A stretch of DNA of 12,652 nt from Chloroflexi bacterium RBG_16_68_14 (lineage in GTDB: Bacteria > Chloroflexota > Dehalococcoidia > DSTF01 > RBG-16-68-14): assembly GCA_001796995.1 (NCBI GenBank), contig MGOB01000065.1, forward strand, positions 71,483 to 84,134, written 5' to 3'. Under the pieces are notes generated by a model. It did no database searches. It was given only the letters and a program-made list of their open reading frames with translations, and had not been told where the DNA came from. Every line of letters begins with the position of its first letter. Position 1 is the stretch's first letter. A program made the position numbers and the translations under genes. Of this stretch, positions 1 to 6,642 are shown one piece after another.

Positions 1-490
1 GGACCAGCGCCAGCTCCCGCTCGCCCGCCTCGCGCTCACCCGGCCGGGCCGAGCGCACCGCCATCTCCAGCCGCTCGTAGCGGTGCTGGAGCACCGTCAG
101 GTCGGCGAAGGCGAGCTCCAGGTTCACGGCGCCGATGTCGCGGTGCGGGTCGACGCTCCCCTCCGGGTGCGGCACCGCTTCACTCCGGAAGGCGCGCACC
201 ACGTGGACCAGGGCGTCGCAGTGGGCGAGGGCGGCCAGGTGGGCCCCCGAAGGCCCCTCGCCTCGCACCGAGAGGCCGCCCGGGAAGTCCAGGTAGCGCG
301 CCTCGGCGTGGGTCACCTTCTGGGGCCGGAGCACCGCGCAGAGCTGATCCAGCCGCTCGTCGGGGATCTTCACCACGCCGATGCCCGGCTCGGCCCCGCT
401 GGGCGGGGCGATGTGGGCATGGCCGTGGGTGACAGCCTTGAAGGCCGTCGTCTTGCCCGACCGCGCCAGCCCGATGATCCCCAGGTCCAT
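1..490 (-). CDS. YchF/DUF933-family P-loop nucleotide-binding protein (N-terminal part)
   Basis: The reverse strand reads from ATG at 490 off the left edge, giving 163 codons of the N-terminal G domain. It opens MDLGIIGLARSGKTTAFKAV, so the Walker A/P-loop is G-L-A-R-S-G-K-T-T near residues 7-15. Further on are a D-F-P-G stretch (the G3 region of YchF proteins), an H-V-V-R-x-F block and a V-D-P-x-R-D-I-x-x-V-N-L-E-L block, all typical of the YchF/OLA1 family. Family members bind ATP or GTP and associate with ribosomes; many Chloroflexota copies are named DUF933 proteins. The usual P-loop is GLPNVGKST, so A-R-S and T are departures. The base-specificity motif (NxxE/NKxD), TGS and DUF933 domains lie outside the window. 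A strong promoter ends about 10 bp before the ATG, which fixes the start. Family is well supported; the molecular role is not visible. Confidence 0.87.
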   Translation of the reverse strand, partial: MDLGIIGLARSGKTTAFKAVTHGHAHIAPPSGAEPGIGVVKIPDERLDQLCAVLRPQKVTHAEARYLDFPGGLSVRGEGPSGAHLAALAHCDALVHVVRAFRSEAVPHPEGSVDPHRDIGAVNLELAFADLTVLQHRYERLEMAVRSARPGEREAGERELALV

Positions 491-499
491 CGCAGGCTC

Positions 500-528
500 A
501 GCTTAGGACGGGCGCCAGGGCGTGTCAA
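500..528 (-). promoter_or_regulatory. Sigma-70-type promoter of the YchF-like gene, nearly leaderless
   Basis: On the minus strand TTGACA (528-523) is followed after exactly 17 bp by TAAGCT (505-500). The -35 is a perfect consensus; the -10 keeps the key T, A and final T. The expected start site is about 493-494, only 3-4 nt before the ATG at 490, so the mRNA would have almost no leader. No Shine-Dalgarno sequence is present there, consistent with near-leaderless translation. Confidence 0.7.
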
Positions 529-553
529 CGAAGCAGGCCAAAACTCCCGCGGT

Positions 554-583
554 TTGCCGCCCTCCGCCCCAGGCCGGTACGCT
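554..583 (+). promoter_or_regulatory. Possible promoter of the radical SAM gene
   Basis: TTGCCG (554-559) and TACGCT (578-583) are separated by 18 bp on the plus strand. The predicted start site near 590 falls at the ribosome binding site AGGAG (589-593), leaving a very short leader before the ATG at 600. Both boxes are imperfect, so this is a weak call. If right, it rules out the upstream GTG start at 522. Confidence 0.3.
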
Positions 584-599
584 GGAGCAGGAGCACGCG

Positions 600-1616
600 A
601 TGGCCAGAGATTCCGTTCCTCCGGAGGTCAACGGCAACGGCCGCTTCCTCCTGCCGAGGGAGCAGTTCATCCCCGCGTACCTCAGGACGCACGAGGAGGG
701 CCGGCTCCGGGAGAAGGTCGAGCGCGCCCTGGCCGCGCTGGCAGACTGCACCGTCTGCCCGCGCGACTGCCACATCGACCGGCTCGCCGACCGGTTCGGC
801 GTGTGCAAGGTGGGCCGGCTGGCCCGGGTCTCCTCCGTCTTCCCCCACCTCGGCGAGGAGGACGTCCTGCGTGGCTGGCGGGGCTCCGGCACCATCTTCT
901 TCTCCTGGTGCAACCTGCGCTGCGTCTTCTGCCAGAACTTCCAGGTGAGCCAGGTCGGCGAGGGGGAGATGGCGACGCCCCTGCAGTTGGCCCGCATGAT
1001 GGTGCGCCTCCAGGAAGAGGGCTGCCACAATATCAACTTCGTCACGCCCGAGCACGTGGTGCCCCAGGTCCTGGAGGCCCTGCCCCAGGCCATCGAGCTG
1101 GGGCTGCGCCTGCCCATCGTCTACAACACCAGCGCCTACGACAGCCTGGAGAGCATGGGGCTGATGGACGGCGTGGCCGACATCTACATGCCCGACTTCA
1201 AGCTCTGGGACCGGGAGCGCTCCCGCAAGTACCTCCTGGCCCCCGACTACCCCGAGGCGGCGCGGCGCGCCCTCAAGGCGATGCACCGGCAGGTGGGCGA
1301 GCTGACGGTGGACGAGGAGGGCCTGGCCCTGCGCGGCGTGCTGGTGCGCCACCTGGTCATGCCCGGAATGCTGGAGGATACCCGCCAGATCATGAACTTC
1401 CTGGCGCAGGAGCTCTCGGCTGATACTTATGTCAATATCATGGACCAGTACTACCCCGCCTGGAAGGCCAGGACCGAGGCCAAGTACGCCGAGATCAACC
1501 GCCCCATCCAGCCGGCCGAGCTGGAGGCGGCCTTCGTCCTCGCCCGCCAGGCCGGCCTCTGGCGCTTCGACACGCGCTGGCGGCACGTATCGCGGTTCGC
1601 GGTGATGCGCGTCTAG
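600..1616 (+). CDS. PflX/PflA-like radical SAM protein (COG1313 type)
   Basis: 338 residues from ATG 600, chosen because AGGAG lies at 589-593, 6 nt upstream; the frame also opens at GTG 522 but without such a site. The radical SAM cluster motif is C104-x3-C108-x2-C111 (W-C-N-L-R-C-V-F-C-Q-N), which binds the [4Fe-4S] cluster that cleaves S-adenosylmethionine. Ahead of it is a second cysteine set, C50-x2-C53-x3-C57 and C69, typical of the PflX group and probably holding another metal or Fe-S site. Downstream blocks N-I-N-F-V-T-P-E-H, Y-N-T-S-A-Y and D-I-Y-M-P-D-F-K are strong family signatures. It resembles pyruvate formate-lyase-activating enzyme but is not the classical one, and no glycyl-radical enzyme is nearby, so the substrate is unknown. 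It runs divergently from the YchF-like gene and converges with the CopD-like gene. Confidence 0.9.
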   Translation: MARDSVPPEVNGNGRFLLPREQFIPAYLRTHEEGRLREKVERALAALADCTVCPRDCHIDRLADRFGVCKVGRLARVSSVFPHLGEEDVLRGWRGSGTIFFSWCNLRCVFCQNFQVSQVGEGEMATPLQLARMMVRLQEEGCHNINFVTPEHVVPQVLEALPQAIELGLRLPIVYNTSAYDSLESMGLMDGVADIYMPDFKLWDRERSRKYLLAPDYPEAARRALKAMHRQVGELTVDEEGLALRGVLVRHLVMPGMLEDTRQIMNFLAQELSADTYVNIMDQYYPAWKARTEAKYAEINRPIQPAELEAAFVLARQAGLWRFDTRWRHVSRFAVMRV

Positions 1617-1617
1617 A

Positions 1618-1648
1618 GAACGTTCGAGGGCGCCGGCCAGCGACGTTC
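1618..1648. terminator. Inverted repeat between convergent genes, possible bidirectional terminator
   Basis: GAACG-T-TCG (1618-1626) pairs with CGACGTTC (1641-1648), giving 8 bp with one bulged T. It lies in the 40-bp gap between the radical SAM stop (1616) and the CopD-like stop (1657). There is no T tract on either side, so it would be a weak or non-canonical terminator; its position is the main argument. Confidence 0.35.
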
Positions 1649-1656
1649 GTTACCCG

Positions 1657-2148
1657 CTACTCCAGCGCGAACGTCGTGTTCAGCAGGGCGGCGCAGAAGA
1701 GGATACCCAGCGCCAGGAGCAGGTTAGCCGCGGAGGCGCTGATCGAGAGGCGCCGCACCGGCGCCAGCTCCGCCTCCTCCGCCACCGACTCCTGCAGGTT
1801 CAGGAGGCGCGGCCCGATGACGAAGGTGTGGAGCGCTGTCAGCACGATGGTAGTCGCCACCAGCGCCATCTTGATGGTGAAGATGGCGCCGTAGTTCAGG
1901 TCGAACAGCTCGCTCAGGGATTCGTCTTCTTCGAACAGGTTGCCGATGCCGGTGATCACCAGCACCGCCATCGCAGCCCAGGCGAGATAGCTGAAGCGGG
2001 TGCTCAGGACGCGCACCACCCGCGTCCGCAGCTGTAGATCTTCCACCGTCCGGATCGCCGGCACCGCCGCGACGAAGAGGAAGACCTGGGGGCCCACCCA
2101 GACCGTTGCCGCCAGGATGTGCAGCCAGGGGTTGATGGCTTCAGGCAT
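1657..2148 (-). CDS. CopD-like four-helix membrane protein
   Basis: 163 residues from ATG 2148, with GGAAGGAG 6 nt upstream. Four hydrophobic segments are visible, roughly residues 8-31, 53-71, 88-112 and 134-156, so this is an integral inner-membrane protein. The first helix contains W-L-H-I-L-A-A-T-V-W-V-G, and the third ends A-L-H-x-x-x-I-G-P-R-L. Histidines H10 and H107 in these places are reminiscent of the CopD domain (copper transport or tolerance) and of related heme-binding membrane families. No CopC-like periplasmic partner is next to it. It starts 21 bp after the purA stop, so the two are probably cotranscribed, though no functional link is obvious. The family assignment is moderate; the ligand (copper, heme or other) cannot be decided from the sequence. 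Confidence 0.72.
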   Translation of the reverse strand: MPEAINPWLHILAATVWVGPQVFLFVAAVPAIRTVEDLQLRTRVVRVLSTRFSYLAWAAMAVLVITGIGNLFEEDESLSELFDLNYGAIFTIKMALVATTIVLTALHTFVIGPRLLNLQESVAEEAELAPVRRLSISASAANLLLALGILFCAALLNTTFALE

Positions 2149-2169
2149 GATCCGCTCCTTCCGCCGCGG

Positions 2170-3453
2170 CTAGCGCCGGATCACCTGCTCCCGCTCCGGC
2201 CCCACCGAGACGATCTCGACGGGGCAGCCCAGCAGCGCCTCGATGCGCTTCACGTAGGCCTGGGCCTGCTTGGGCAGGTCGCCGAAGCGGCGCACGCCGG
2301 AGGTGTCGCTCCGCCAGCCCGGGTGCTCCTCGTACACCGGCTTCACCCGCTCCAGCACCGCGGTGGTGGACGGGAACGACTCCAACCGCTTGCCGTCCAG
2401 CTCGTAGGCGGTGCAGACCTGGATGGCCGGGAAGTTGTCCAGCACGTCCAGCCGGGTGAGGGCCGCGCCGGTCACCCCGTTCACCAGCACGCTGTAGCGG
2501 GAGGCGACCGCGTCGAACCAGCCGCAGCGGCGGGGCCGGCCGGTGGTGGCGCCGAACTCCGGCGCCGGGCCCTCGCGCCGCAGGATGTCGCCCGTCTCGT
2601 CCAGCAGCTCGGTGGGCATGGGGCCGTTGCCCACCCGGGTCATGTACGCCTTGTAGACGCCCACTACCCGCTCGATCTGGGTGGGCCCGATGCCGATGCC
2701 GATGGCCGCGCCCGCCGCCAGGGACGAGGGCGTCGATGAGGTGACGTAGGGATAGGTGCCGGCGTCCAGGTCCAAGAGGCTGCCCTGCGCGCCCTCCAGC
2801 AGCACCTGCTCCCCCCGCGCCAGCGCCTCGCGCACGACGGCGGCGGCGTCCCGCAGGTAGGGCTTCAGCTTGCAGCCGTACTCCACGTAGGTGCGGTAGA
2901 CCTCCTCCAGGTCGAGGCGTGGCGCCTCGTACAGGCGCTCCAGCAGCGCGTTTTTCTGGGGCAACACCAGCTCCAGCCGCGCCCGCAGCGCCTCGGGCTC
3001 AATGAGATCCGCCATACGGATGCCCAGGCGCGCCACCTTGTCGGCGAAGGCAGGCCCTACGCCCCGCCGGGTAGTGTCGAGGGCGGCCGCGCCCCGGGCC
3101 CGCTCCTCCAACTCGTCCAGCAGCAGGTGATAGGGCATGATCACCTGGGCGCGGTCGCTCACGAACAGGTTCTTCGTGCTCACCCCCCGCGACTCCAGCT
3201 GCTGGATCTCGTCCAGTAGCACCTGCGGGTTCACCACCACGCCGTTCCCGATGAGACAGAGCTTATCGGGATAGAAGATGCCAGCGGGCACCAGGTGGAG
3301 GGCGAACTTCCCCAGGTGGTTGACGATGGTGTGCCCGGCGTTGTCCCCCGCCGAGTAGCGGGCGACGATGGCCGCATCCTGGGCAAGGAGGTCCACCATG
3401 CGGCCCTTGCCCTCATCTCCCCACTGGCCACCGATGACGACGATCGCGGACAT
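2170..3453 (-). CDS. purA: Adenylosuccinate synthase (PurA)
   Basis: 427 residues, the normal size for this enzyme, which joins IMP and aspartate using GTP in the first committed step to AMP. The P-loop region reads G-G-Q-W-G-D-E-G-K-G (8-17) with catalytic D13, and H41 sits in G-D-N-A-G-H-T. Other family blocks are R-R-G-V-G-P-A-F-A-D-K (129-139), G-A-Q-G-x-L-L-D-L-D-x-G-T-Y-P-Y-V-T-S-S (221-240), V-G-N-G-P-M-P-T-E-L, T-T-G-R-P-R-R-C-G-W-F-D (303-314) and a C-terminal V-S-x-G-P-E-R. The frame stays open up to GTG 3543, but that lies upstream of the predicted transcription start (about 3517), and homology begins at M-S-A-I-V-V-I-G-G-Q, so ATG 3453 is taken. The leader has an unusual hairpin between the Shine-Dalgarno sequence and the ATG. 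The CopD-like gene follows 21 bp downstream. Confidence 0.96.
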   Translation of the reverse strand: MSAIVVIGGQWGDEGKGRMVDLLAQDAAIVARYSAGDNAGHTIVNHLGKFALHLVPAGIFYPDKLCLIGNGVVVNPQVLLDEIQQLESRGVSTKNLFVSDRAQVIMPYHLLLDELEERARGAAALDTTRRGVGPAFADKVARLGIRMADLIEPEALRARLELVLPQKNALLERLYEAPRLDLEEVYRTYVEYGCKLKPYLRDAAAVVREALARGEQVLLEGAQGSLLDLDAGTYPYVTSSTPSSLAAGAAIGIGIGPTQIERVVGVYKAYMTRVGNGPMPTELLDETGDILRREGPAPEFGATTGRPRRCGWFDAVASRYSVLVNGVTGAALTRLDVLDNFPAIQVCTAYELDGKRLESFPSTTAVLERVKPVYEEHPGWRSDTSGVRRFGDLPKQAQAYVKRIEALLGCPVEIVSVGPEREQVIRR

Positions 3454-3458
3454 ACGGC

Positions 3459-3479
3459 GCGCCCCGCTGGTCGGGGCGC
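3459..3479 (-). promoter_or_regulatory. GC hairpin in the purA leader between Shine-Dalgarno and ATG
   Basis: Positions 3459-3466 and 3472-3479 are perfectly complementary (8 bp, seven of them G-C rich and continuous, loop of 5 nt). The structure begins 5 nt before the purA ATG. Folded in the mRNA, it would remove 21 of the 29 nt that separate GAGGAAGGAG (3492-3483) from the ATG and leave an ideal 8-nt gap. Alternatively it could hinder initiation. Confidence 0.6.
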
Positions 3480-3482
3480 TGG

Positions 3483-3492
3483 CTCCTTCCTC
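3483..3492 (-). promoter_or_regulatory. Strong but distant Shine-Dalgarno sequence of purA
   Basis: GAGGAAGGAG on the minus strand is the only good anti-16S match in the purA leader. It sits 29 nt from the ATG, too far for direct use, and no other start codon in the purA frame lies between. The intervening hairpin probably brings the two together. Confidence 0.55.
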
Positions 3493-3523
3493 ATCCAGCA
3501 GCCGGGGCCGCTGGCCCAGCGGG

Positions 3524-3551
3524 AGTATAGCAGAACTGCCCACGATTGCAA
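3524..3551 (-). promoter_or_regulatory. purA promoter with extended -10
   Basis: TTGCAA (3551-3546) and TATACT (3529-3524) are separated by 16 bp on the minus strand, and TGC directly precedes the -10. The expected start site is near 3517, giving a leader of about 64 nt. It is the best-formed promoter in the window and sits back to back with the protease promoter in the 113-bp divergent gap. Confidence 0.75.
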
Positions 3552-3572
3552 GGGGCTGTACTCGTCAGGTTA

Positions 3573-3601
3573 TTGATTTCCTTCCCCCAATCCCCTAGGA
3601 T
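3573..3601 (+). promoter_or_regulatory. Subtilase gene promoter
   Basis: TTGATT (3573-3578), 17 bp, TAGGAT (3596-3601). Four of six bases match consensus in each box. The start site would be near 3608, giving a leader of about 49 nt with AGGGAG/GGAG at 3641-3651 before the ATG at 3657. Confidence 0.55.
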
Positions 3602-3656
3602 GGACGGTACAGAGTCAGGGAGCGAGGACGATATTGTGAAAGGGAGTGGAGACTGA

Positions 3657-5366
3657 ATGACGCGCCTGTGGCGTGAGCTTCTTCTGCTGGCTATTGTGAC
3701 GTCCAGCCTGGCTGTTCTGGCTGTCGGCACCCTCCATCCCCTCGCCGGCGCCTCCGCCGCACCGGTTGCGGAGGTCGCCAACGACCCACCGCCGCGCAGG
3801 ATCATCCCTGGCCGCTACATTGTTCAGTTGCGCGACGGAGCCGACCCCGGAATCGTGGCCGAAAGCCTGGGAAAGCGCTACGGCTTCAGGGCGGACCGCA
3901 CCTTCCGGCATGCCGTGAGCGGCTTCGCCGCCTACCTCCCCACCGACGCCGTCGAGGCGCTGCGCCAGAACCCCAACGTGGCCGTCGTCGAGCCCGACCA
4001 CATCGTCACCGTCGCCGCCGAGACGCTGCCCACCGGCATCGACCGCATCGACGCCGAGCCCCCGGGCGACATCAACGACTCCGGGCCCGATAGCGACGTG
4101 GACGTGGCCATTATTGACACCGGCTCTGGCCCGCACACCGACCTGAACGTGGCGGGGGGCTTCGCCTCCTATGCTGAGGTCTTCTCCATCTGGCTCATCT
4201 GCGGGAACTCGGCCACCATCGCCGACGGGAACGGTCACGGCACCCACACAGCGGGCACCGTGGCCGCCCGCAACAACGCCAGCCACGTGGTTGGCGTGGC
4301 GCCGGGCGCGCGCATCTGGTCGGTGAAGGTACTGGGGCCCAGCGGCAGCGGCTGTATGTCGGACGTCATCGCCGGCGTCGACTGGGTGACCGCCAACGCC
4401 GACACCATCGAGGTGGCCAACATGAGCCTGGGCGGGGGCAACAGCTCCGCGCTCTGCAACGCCATCGCCAGCTCCATCGCGGCGGGCGTCACCTACGTCG
4501 TCTCCGCGGGGAACAGCGCGACCAACGCCAGCAACACCAGCCCCGCCAACTGCGCGGGCGTGATCACCGTCTCCGCGCTCGCCGACTTCGACGGGAAGCC
4601 CGGCAGCCTGGACGATCAGACAGTCGTCTTCTCCAGCTGCACCGAGAACCAGGACGACTCGCTCGCCTGCTTCAGTAACTATGGCTCCGTCGTCGACATC
4701 GCCGGCCCTGGCGTCAAGATCCTCTCGACCTACTTGAACGACGGCGTCGCCACGGCCAGCGGGACGAGCATGTCCGCGCCCCATGTGACCGGTGCGGCCG
4801 CGAGTTACATCATCTCCAACCCCGGCGCATCGCCCGCAGCCGTGCGCGCCGCCCTCATCGCAGCGGGCGAGTGCCCGGGCGGCGAGCCCGTGGGCGGCGA
4901 TGAAGTGTGCAACGATCCCTGGCCGGACGACCCGGATGGGATCAACGAACCTCTCGTCCACGTGGGCAGCGCCCCGCCGCCGCCCACGGCAACCCCAACG
5001 GGACCAACGGCAACGCCTACTGACACCTCGACGCCGACCCCGACCAGCACGCCGACCTCGACCCGTACACCAACGGCGACGCCCTCGGCGTGCACGGCGC
5101 CAGCGCTGAGCGGCACGGACAGCAACCCCACCGGAGGCGGCAGAGTCTCCCTCTCGTGGACCGCTGTCCCCGGTGCCGGCACCTACCGTCTACAACGCCG
5201 GAACGTCGGTTCAGGGAGCTGGAGCACGGTGACGACGACCAGCAGCATCAGTTGGTCGGGCAGCGAGCGGCGGGAGAGCGACTACCGCGTCCGCGTGCAG
5301 ACGGGTACCTGTAGCCCCGTCCCTGGCCCGTACAGCGCTCCATTCAACCCGCAAAACCCGCCGTAG
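3657..5366 (+). CDS. Secreted subtilisin-like serine protease (S8) with TPT linker and Fn3-like domain
   Basis: 569 residues. A signal peptide covers about 1-35 (basic start, hydrophobic 8-24, likely cut near A-G-A-S-A). An I9 inhibitor-like propeptide follows (about 53-117, R-Y-I-V-Q-L ... V-V-E-P-D-H). The S8 catalytic domain (about 122-438) keeps the full triad: D154 in A-I-I-D-T-G, H194 in G-H-G-T-H-T-A-G and S371 in G-T-S-M-S-A-P-H, with oxyanion-hole N286 in S-A-G-N. Paired cysteines (C183, C233, C267, C299, C328, C338, C406, C418) suggest disulfides, as in proteinase K-like enzymes. After a proline/threonine linker (about 439-477) comes a fibronectin III-like domain (about 480-563, S-L-S-W-T-A-V-P-G-A-G-T-Y-R-L), with C479 and C552 placed to bridge. 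It most likely degrades extracellular protein; the last domain may bind substrate or surface. No anchor follows. Confidence 0.95.
   Translation: MTRLWRELLLLAIVTSSLAVLAVGTLHPLAGASAAPVAEVANDPPPRRIIPGRYIVQLRDGADPGIVAESLGKRYGFRADRTFRHAVSGFAAYLPTDAVEALRQNPNVAVVEPDHIVTVAAETLPTGIDRIDAEPPGDINDSGPDSDVDVAIIDTGSGPHTDLNVAGGFASYAEVFSIWLICGNSATIADGNGHGTHTAGTVAARNNASHVVGVAPGARIWSVKVLGPSGSGCMSDVIAGVDWVTANADTIEVANMSLGGGNSSALCNAIASSIAAGVTYVVSAGNSATNASNTSPANCAGVITVSALADFDGKPGSLDDQTVVFSSCTENQDDSLACFSNYGSVVDIAGPGVKILSTYLNDGVATASGTSMSAPHVTGAAASYIISNPGASPAAVRAALIAAGECPGGEPVGGDEVCNDPWPDDPDGINEPLVHVGSAPPPPTATPTGPTATPTDTSTPTPTSTPTSTRTPTATPSACTAPALSGTDSNPTGGGRVSLSWTAVPGAGTYRLQRRNVGSGSWSTVTTTSSISWSGSERRESDYRVRVQTGTCSPVPGPYSAPFNPQNPP
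4974..5088 (+). repeat. Low-complexity Pro/Thr linker coding repeat
   Basis: The stretch encoding about residues 440-477 of the protease is built of short P-T, T-P-T and S-T-P units with degenerate codons (mostly ACN/CCN). It is an unstructured, probably glycosylatable linker between the catalytic and Fn3-like domains and is prone to length variation. Confidence 0.7.
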
Positions 5367-5397
5367 CTGCCAACTCGCGGAGGGCCGGCGTGGCACA

Positions 5398-6375
5398 ATG
5401 GGGCCGGACGGCCATCCTCCGCGCCGGTTGCGCCTGCCAGCATCGCACCCTACCATGAATCCCGACCGAGGGCCGGTTCCCCTTGCTCGGAGCATGGACC
5501 AACCGCCAACTCCTACCCAGCGGGTCTCCGCCATCCCCTTCCCGGAGCGGTACGACTTGCCCGGCAAGCCGCAAGGTGCCTCCACGCAGGCGCAGGACGC
5601 CTACCGCCAGACCACCTTCGTGCTGGGCGACGACCTGCACCTCTTCGCGGAGGGGATGAACCTGCAGCTCCGCATCGTCCGCGACGCCTCGCCCTCCGCC
5701 TTTCGCACGCACCCCTACGCGGCGCTCATGGGGCTCTGGTCGCGCACCTTCCTGGCCCTGGCCGACACCTGCCTGCTGGTCACGCGCGGCTCCTACCCCT
5801 CCTGCCTCTCCCTGGTACGCGCCGCCTGTGAGCACATCGCGGCCCAGCACCAGCTCCACGCCTCGGAGATGGAGCTGGTGCTGGAGTGGCTGGCTGGCCA
5901 CCTGCGCCCCAACGAGCAGCACAAGGCCCTGGAGTTCGGCCTCGGCCGCTACTTCGCCGGCGAGACTCTCGCCTCGGACCAGCGGCTGCGCCGGGTCTAC
6001 CGCCCGGCCAGTGAGCTGGGCCGCCCCAACTTCGGCGCCACGCTCCTCCAGGTAGGGCCAGAGTCCAACAACCAGCGCCTGGCCCTCACCTTCGCCGACG
6101 CTAGCTTCCACCTCGGCTGGGCGGAGATCGTGCTGGGCTGGCTCCTGGCCCTCTGCGAGCGACAACTGGCCGTGGCCGTCCACGCTCAGGGCGTCTTCCC
6201 CATCCACGAGGACACGCACCGGGCCCACGCCGACCTCGCCCGTAGGGTGGAGCAGACACTCTCCCGCCCCGACCGCTGCTCCATCGAGGAGGTGGAGGAG
6301 GAGCACGGCAAGCGCTACCTGGCGCACAACTTCCGCCGCGCCCCCGGCGCCGCTCACAAGAAGATCCTGCTGTAG
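5398..6375 (+). CDS. Helical protein of unknown function
   Basis: 325 residues from ATG 5398, which has GGAGGG 13 nt upstream (long). In-frame ATGs at 5455 and 5494 are alternatives, and the first 32 residues are Pro/Arg-rich and do not look conserved, so the true start may be 5494. The body is mostly amphipathic helix. A segment around residues 125-155 (L-L-V-T-R-G-S-Y-P-S-C-L-S-L-V-R-A-A-C-E-H) has the R-G-x-Y-x-x-x-L-x-L-x-R-x-x-x-E pattern seen in several poorly characterised helical bacterial families such as DUF5677-like proteins; that resemblance is a guess. The C-terminus is charged (E-E-V-E-E-E-H-G-K-R-Y) and ends K-K-I-L-L. There is no signal peptide or convincing membrane span. It follows the protease by 31 bp on the same strand. 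Function not recognised. Confidence 0.75.
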   Translation: MGPDGHPPRRLRLPASHPTMNPDRGPVPLARSMDQPPTPTQRVSAIPFPERYDLPGKPQGASTQAQDAYRQTTFVLGDDLHLFAEGMNLQLRIVRDASPSAFRTHPYAALMGLWSRTFLALADTCLLVTRGSYPSCLSLVRAACEHIAAQHQLHASEMELVLEWLAGHLRPNEQHKALEFGLGRYFAGETLASDQRLRRVYRPASELGRPNFGATLLQVGPESNNQRLALTFADASFHLGWAEIVLGWLLALCERQLAVAVHAQGVFPIHEDTHRAHADLARRVEQTLSRPDRCSIEEVEEEHGKRYLAHNFRRAPGAAHKKILL

Positions 6376-6402
6376 ACGCCTGCCTGCTCCGGGCAAGCAA
6401 GT

Positions 6403-6445
6403 GCCCGCGCCGGACGGCTGGTGGCGGGGAAAGCCCGGCGCGGGC
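6403..6445 (+). terminator. Long perfect GC stem, possible terminator
   Basis: GCCCGCGCCGG (6403-6413) and CCGGCGCGGGC (6435-6445) form an 11-bp perfect stem with a 21-nt loop, 27 bp after the stop at 6375. No T tract follows, so it is not a classical intrinsic terminator, but its position and stability fit transcript end or 3' protection. The rest of the 6376-6570 gap holds only a small 6-bp hairpin (6526-6541) and no gene that I can see. Confidence 0.45.
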
Positions 6446-6570
6446 TATCGCAGGCGGGAATCCCGGTAGGAGATCTATCGTCGAATCCGCATCCTGCACG
6501 CTTACCGTACCAGGCCCTGATGGCCGCTACTATGAAGTAGCTCACACAAAGACGAGGATCGTGACCACGG

Positions 6571-6599
6571 TTGCCTCGTCCCGCTGCCCTGTGTATGAT
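6571..6599 (+). promoter_or_regulatory. Promoter of the CoA-transferase cluster
   Basis: TTGCCT (6571-6576), 17 bp, TATGAT (6594-6599). The start site is expected near 6606, 37 nt before the ATG at 6643. Its position excludes the upstream in-frame start at 6571, which would lie in the -35 box. Confidence 0.68.
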
Positions 6600-6611
6600 G
6601 CGAATCGCATC
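6597..6611. promoter_or_regulatory. 15-bp palindrome over -10 and start site (putative operator)
   Basis: GATGCGA (6597-6603) and TCGCATC (6605-6611) are perfect inverted halves around a single A. The site overlaps the last three bases of the -10 box and the predicted transcription start, the classic place for a repressor. It is too tight to be an RNA hairpin. No regulator gene is present in the window. Confidence 0.55.
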
Positions 6612-6642
6612 TGGCGCCTCCACAGGCGCAACCCGGAGGACC

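Noticed and set aside
83..1423. 446-residue plus-strand frame over the YchF-like and radical SAM genes
   Set aside because: It spans two recognised genes in other frames and gives an Arg/Pro/Gly-rich product.
3615..4961. 448-residue minus-strand frame opposite the subtilase
   Set aside because: The plus strand has a full S8 catalytic triad, signal peptide and promoter; the antisense product is Gly/Asp/Val/His-rich with no motif.
5394..5399. TGG-CACAAT as an extended -10 before the unknown helical protein
   Set aside because: First base is not T, no -35 at a workable distance; not enough to call or to settle the start codon.
6526..6541. GCTACT-ATGA-AGTAGC hairpin as a regulatory RNA or terminator
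   Set aside because: Six base pairs only, no T tract and upstream of the promoter; likely incidental.
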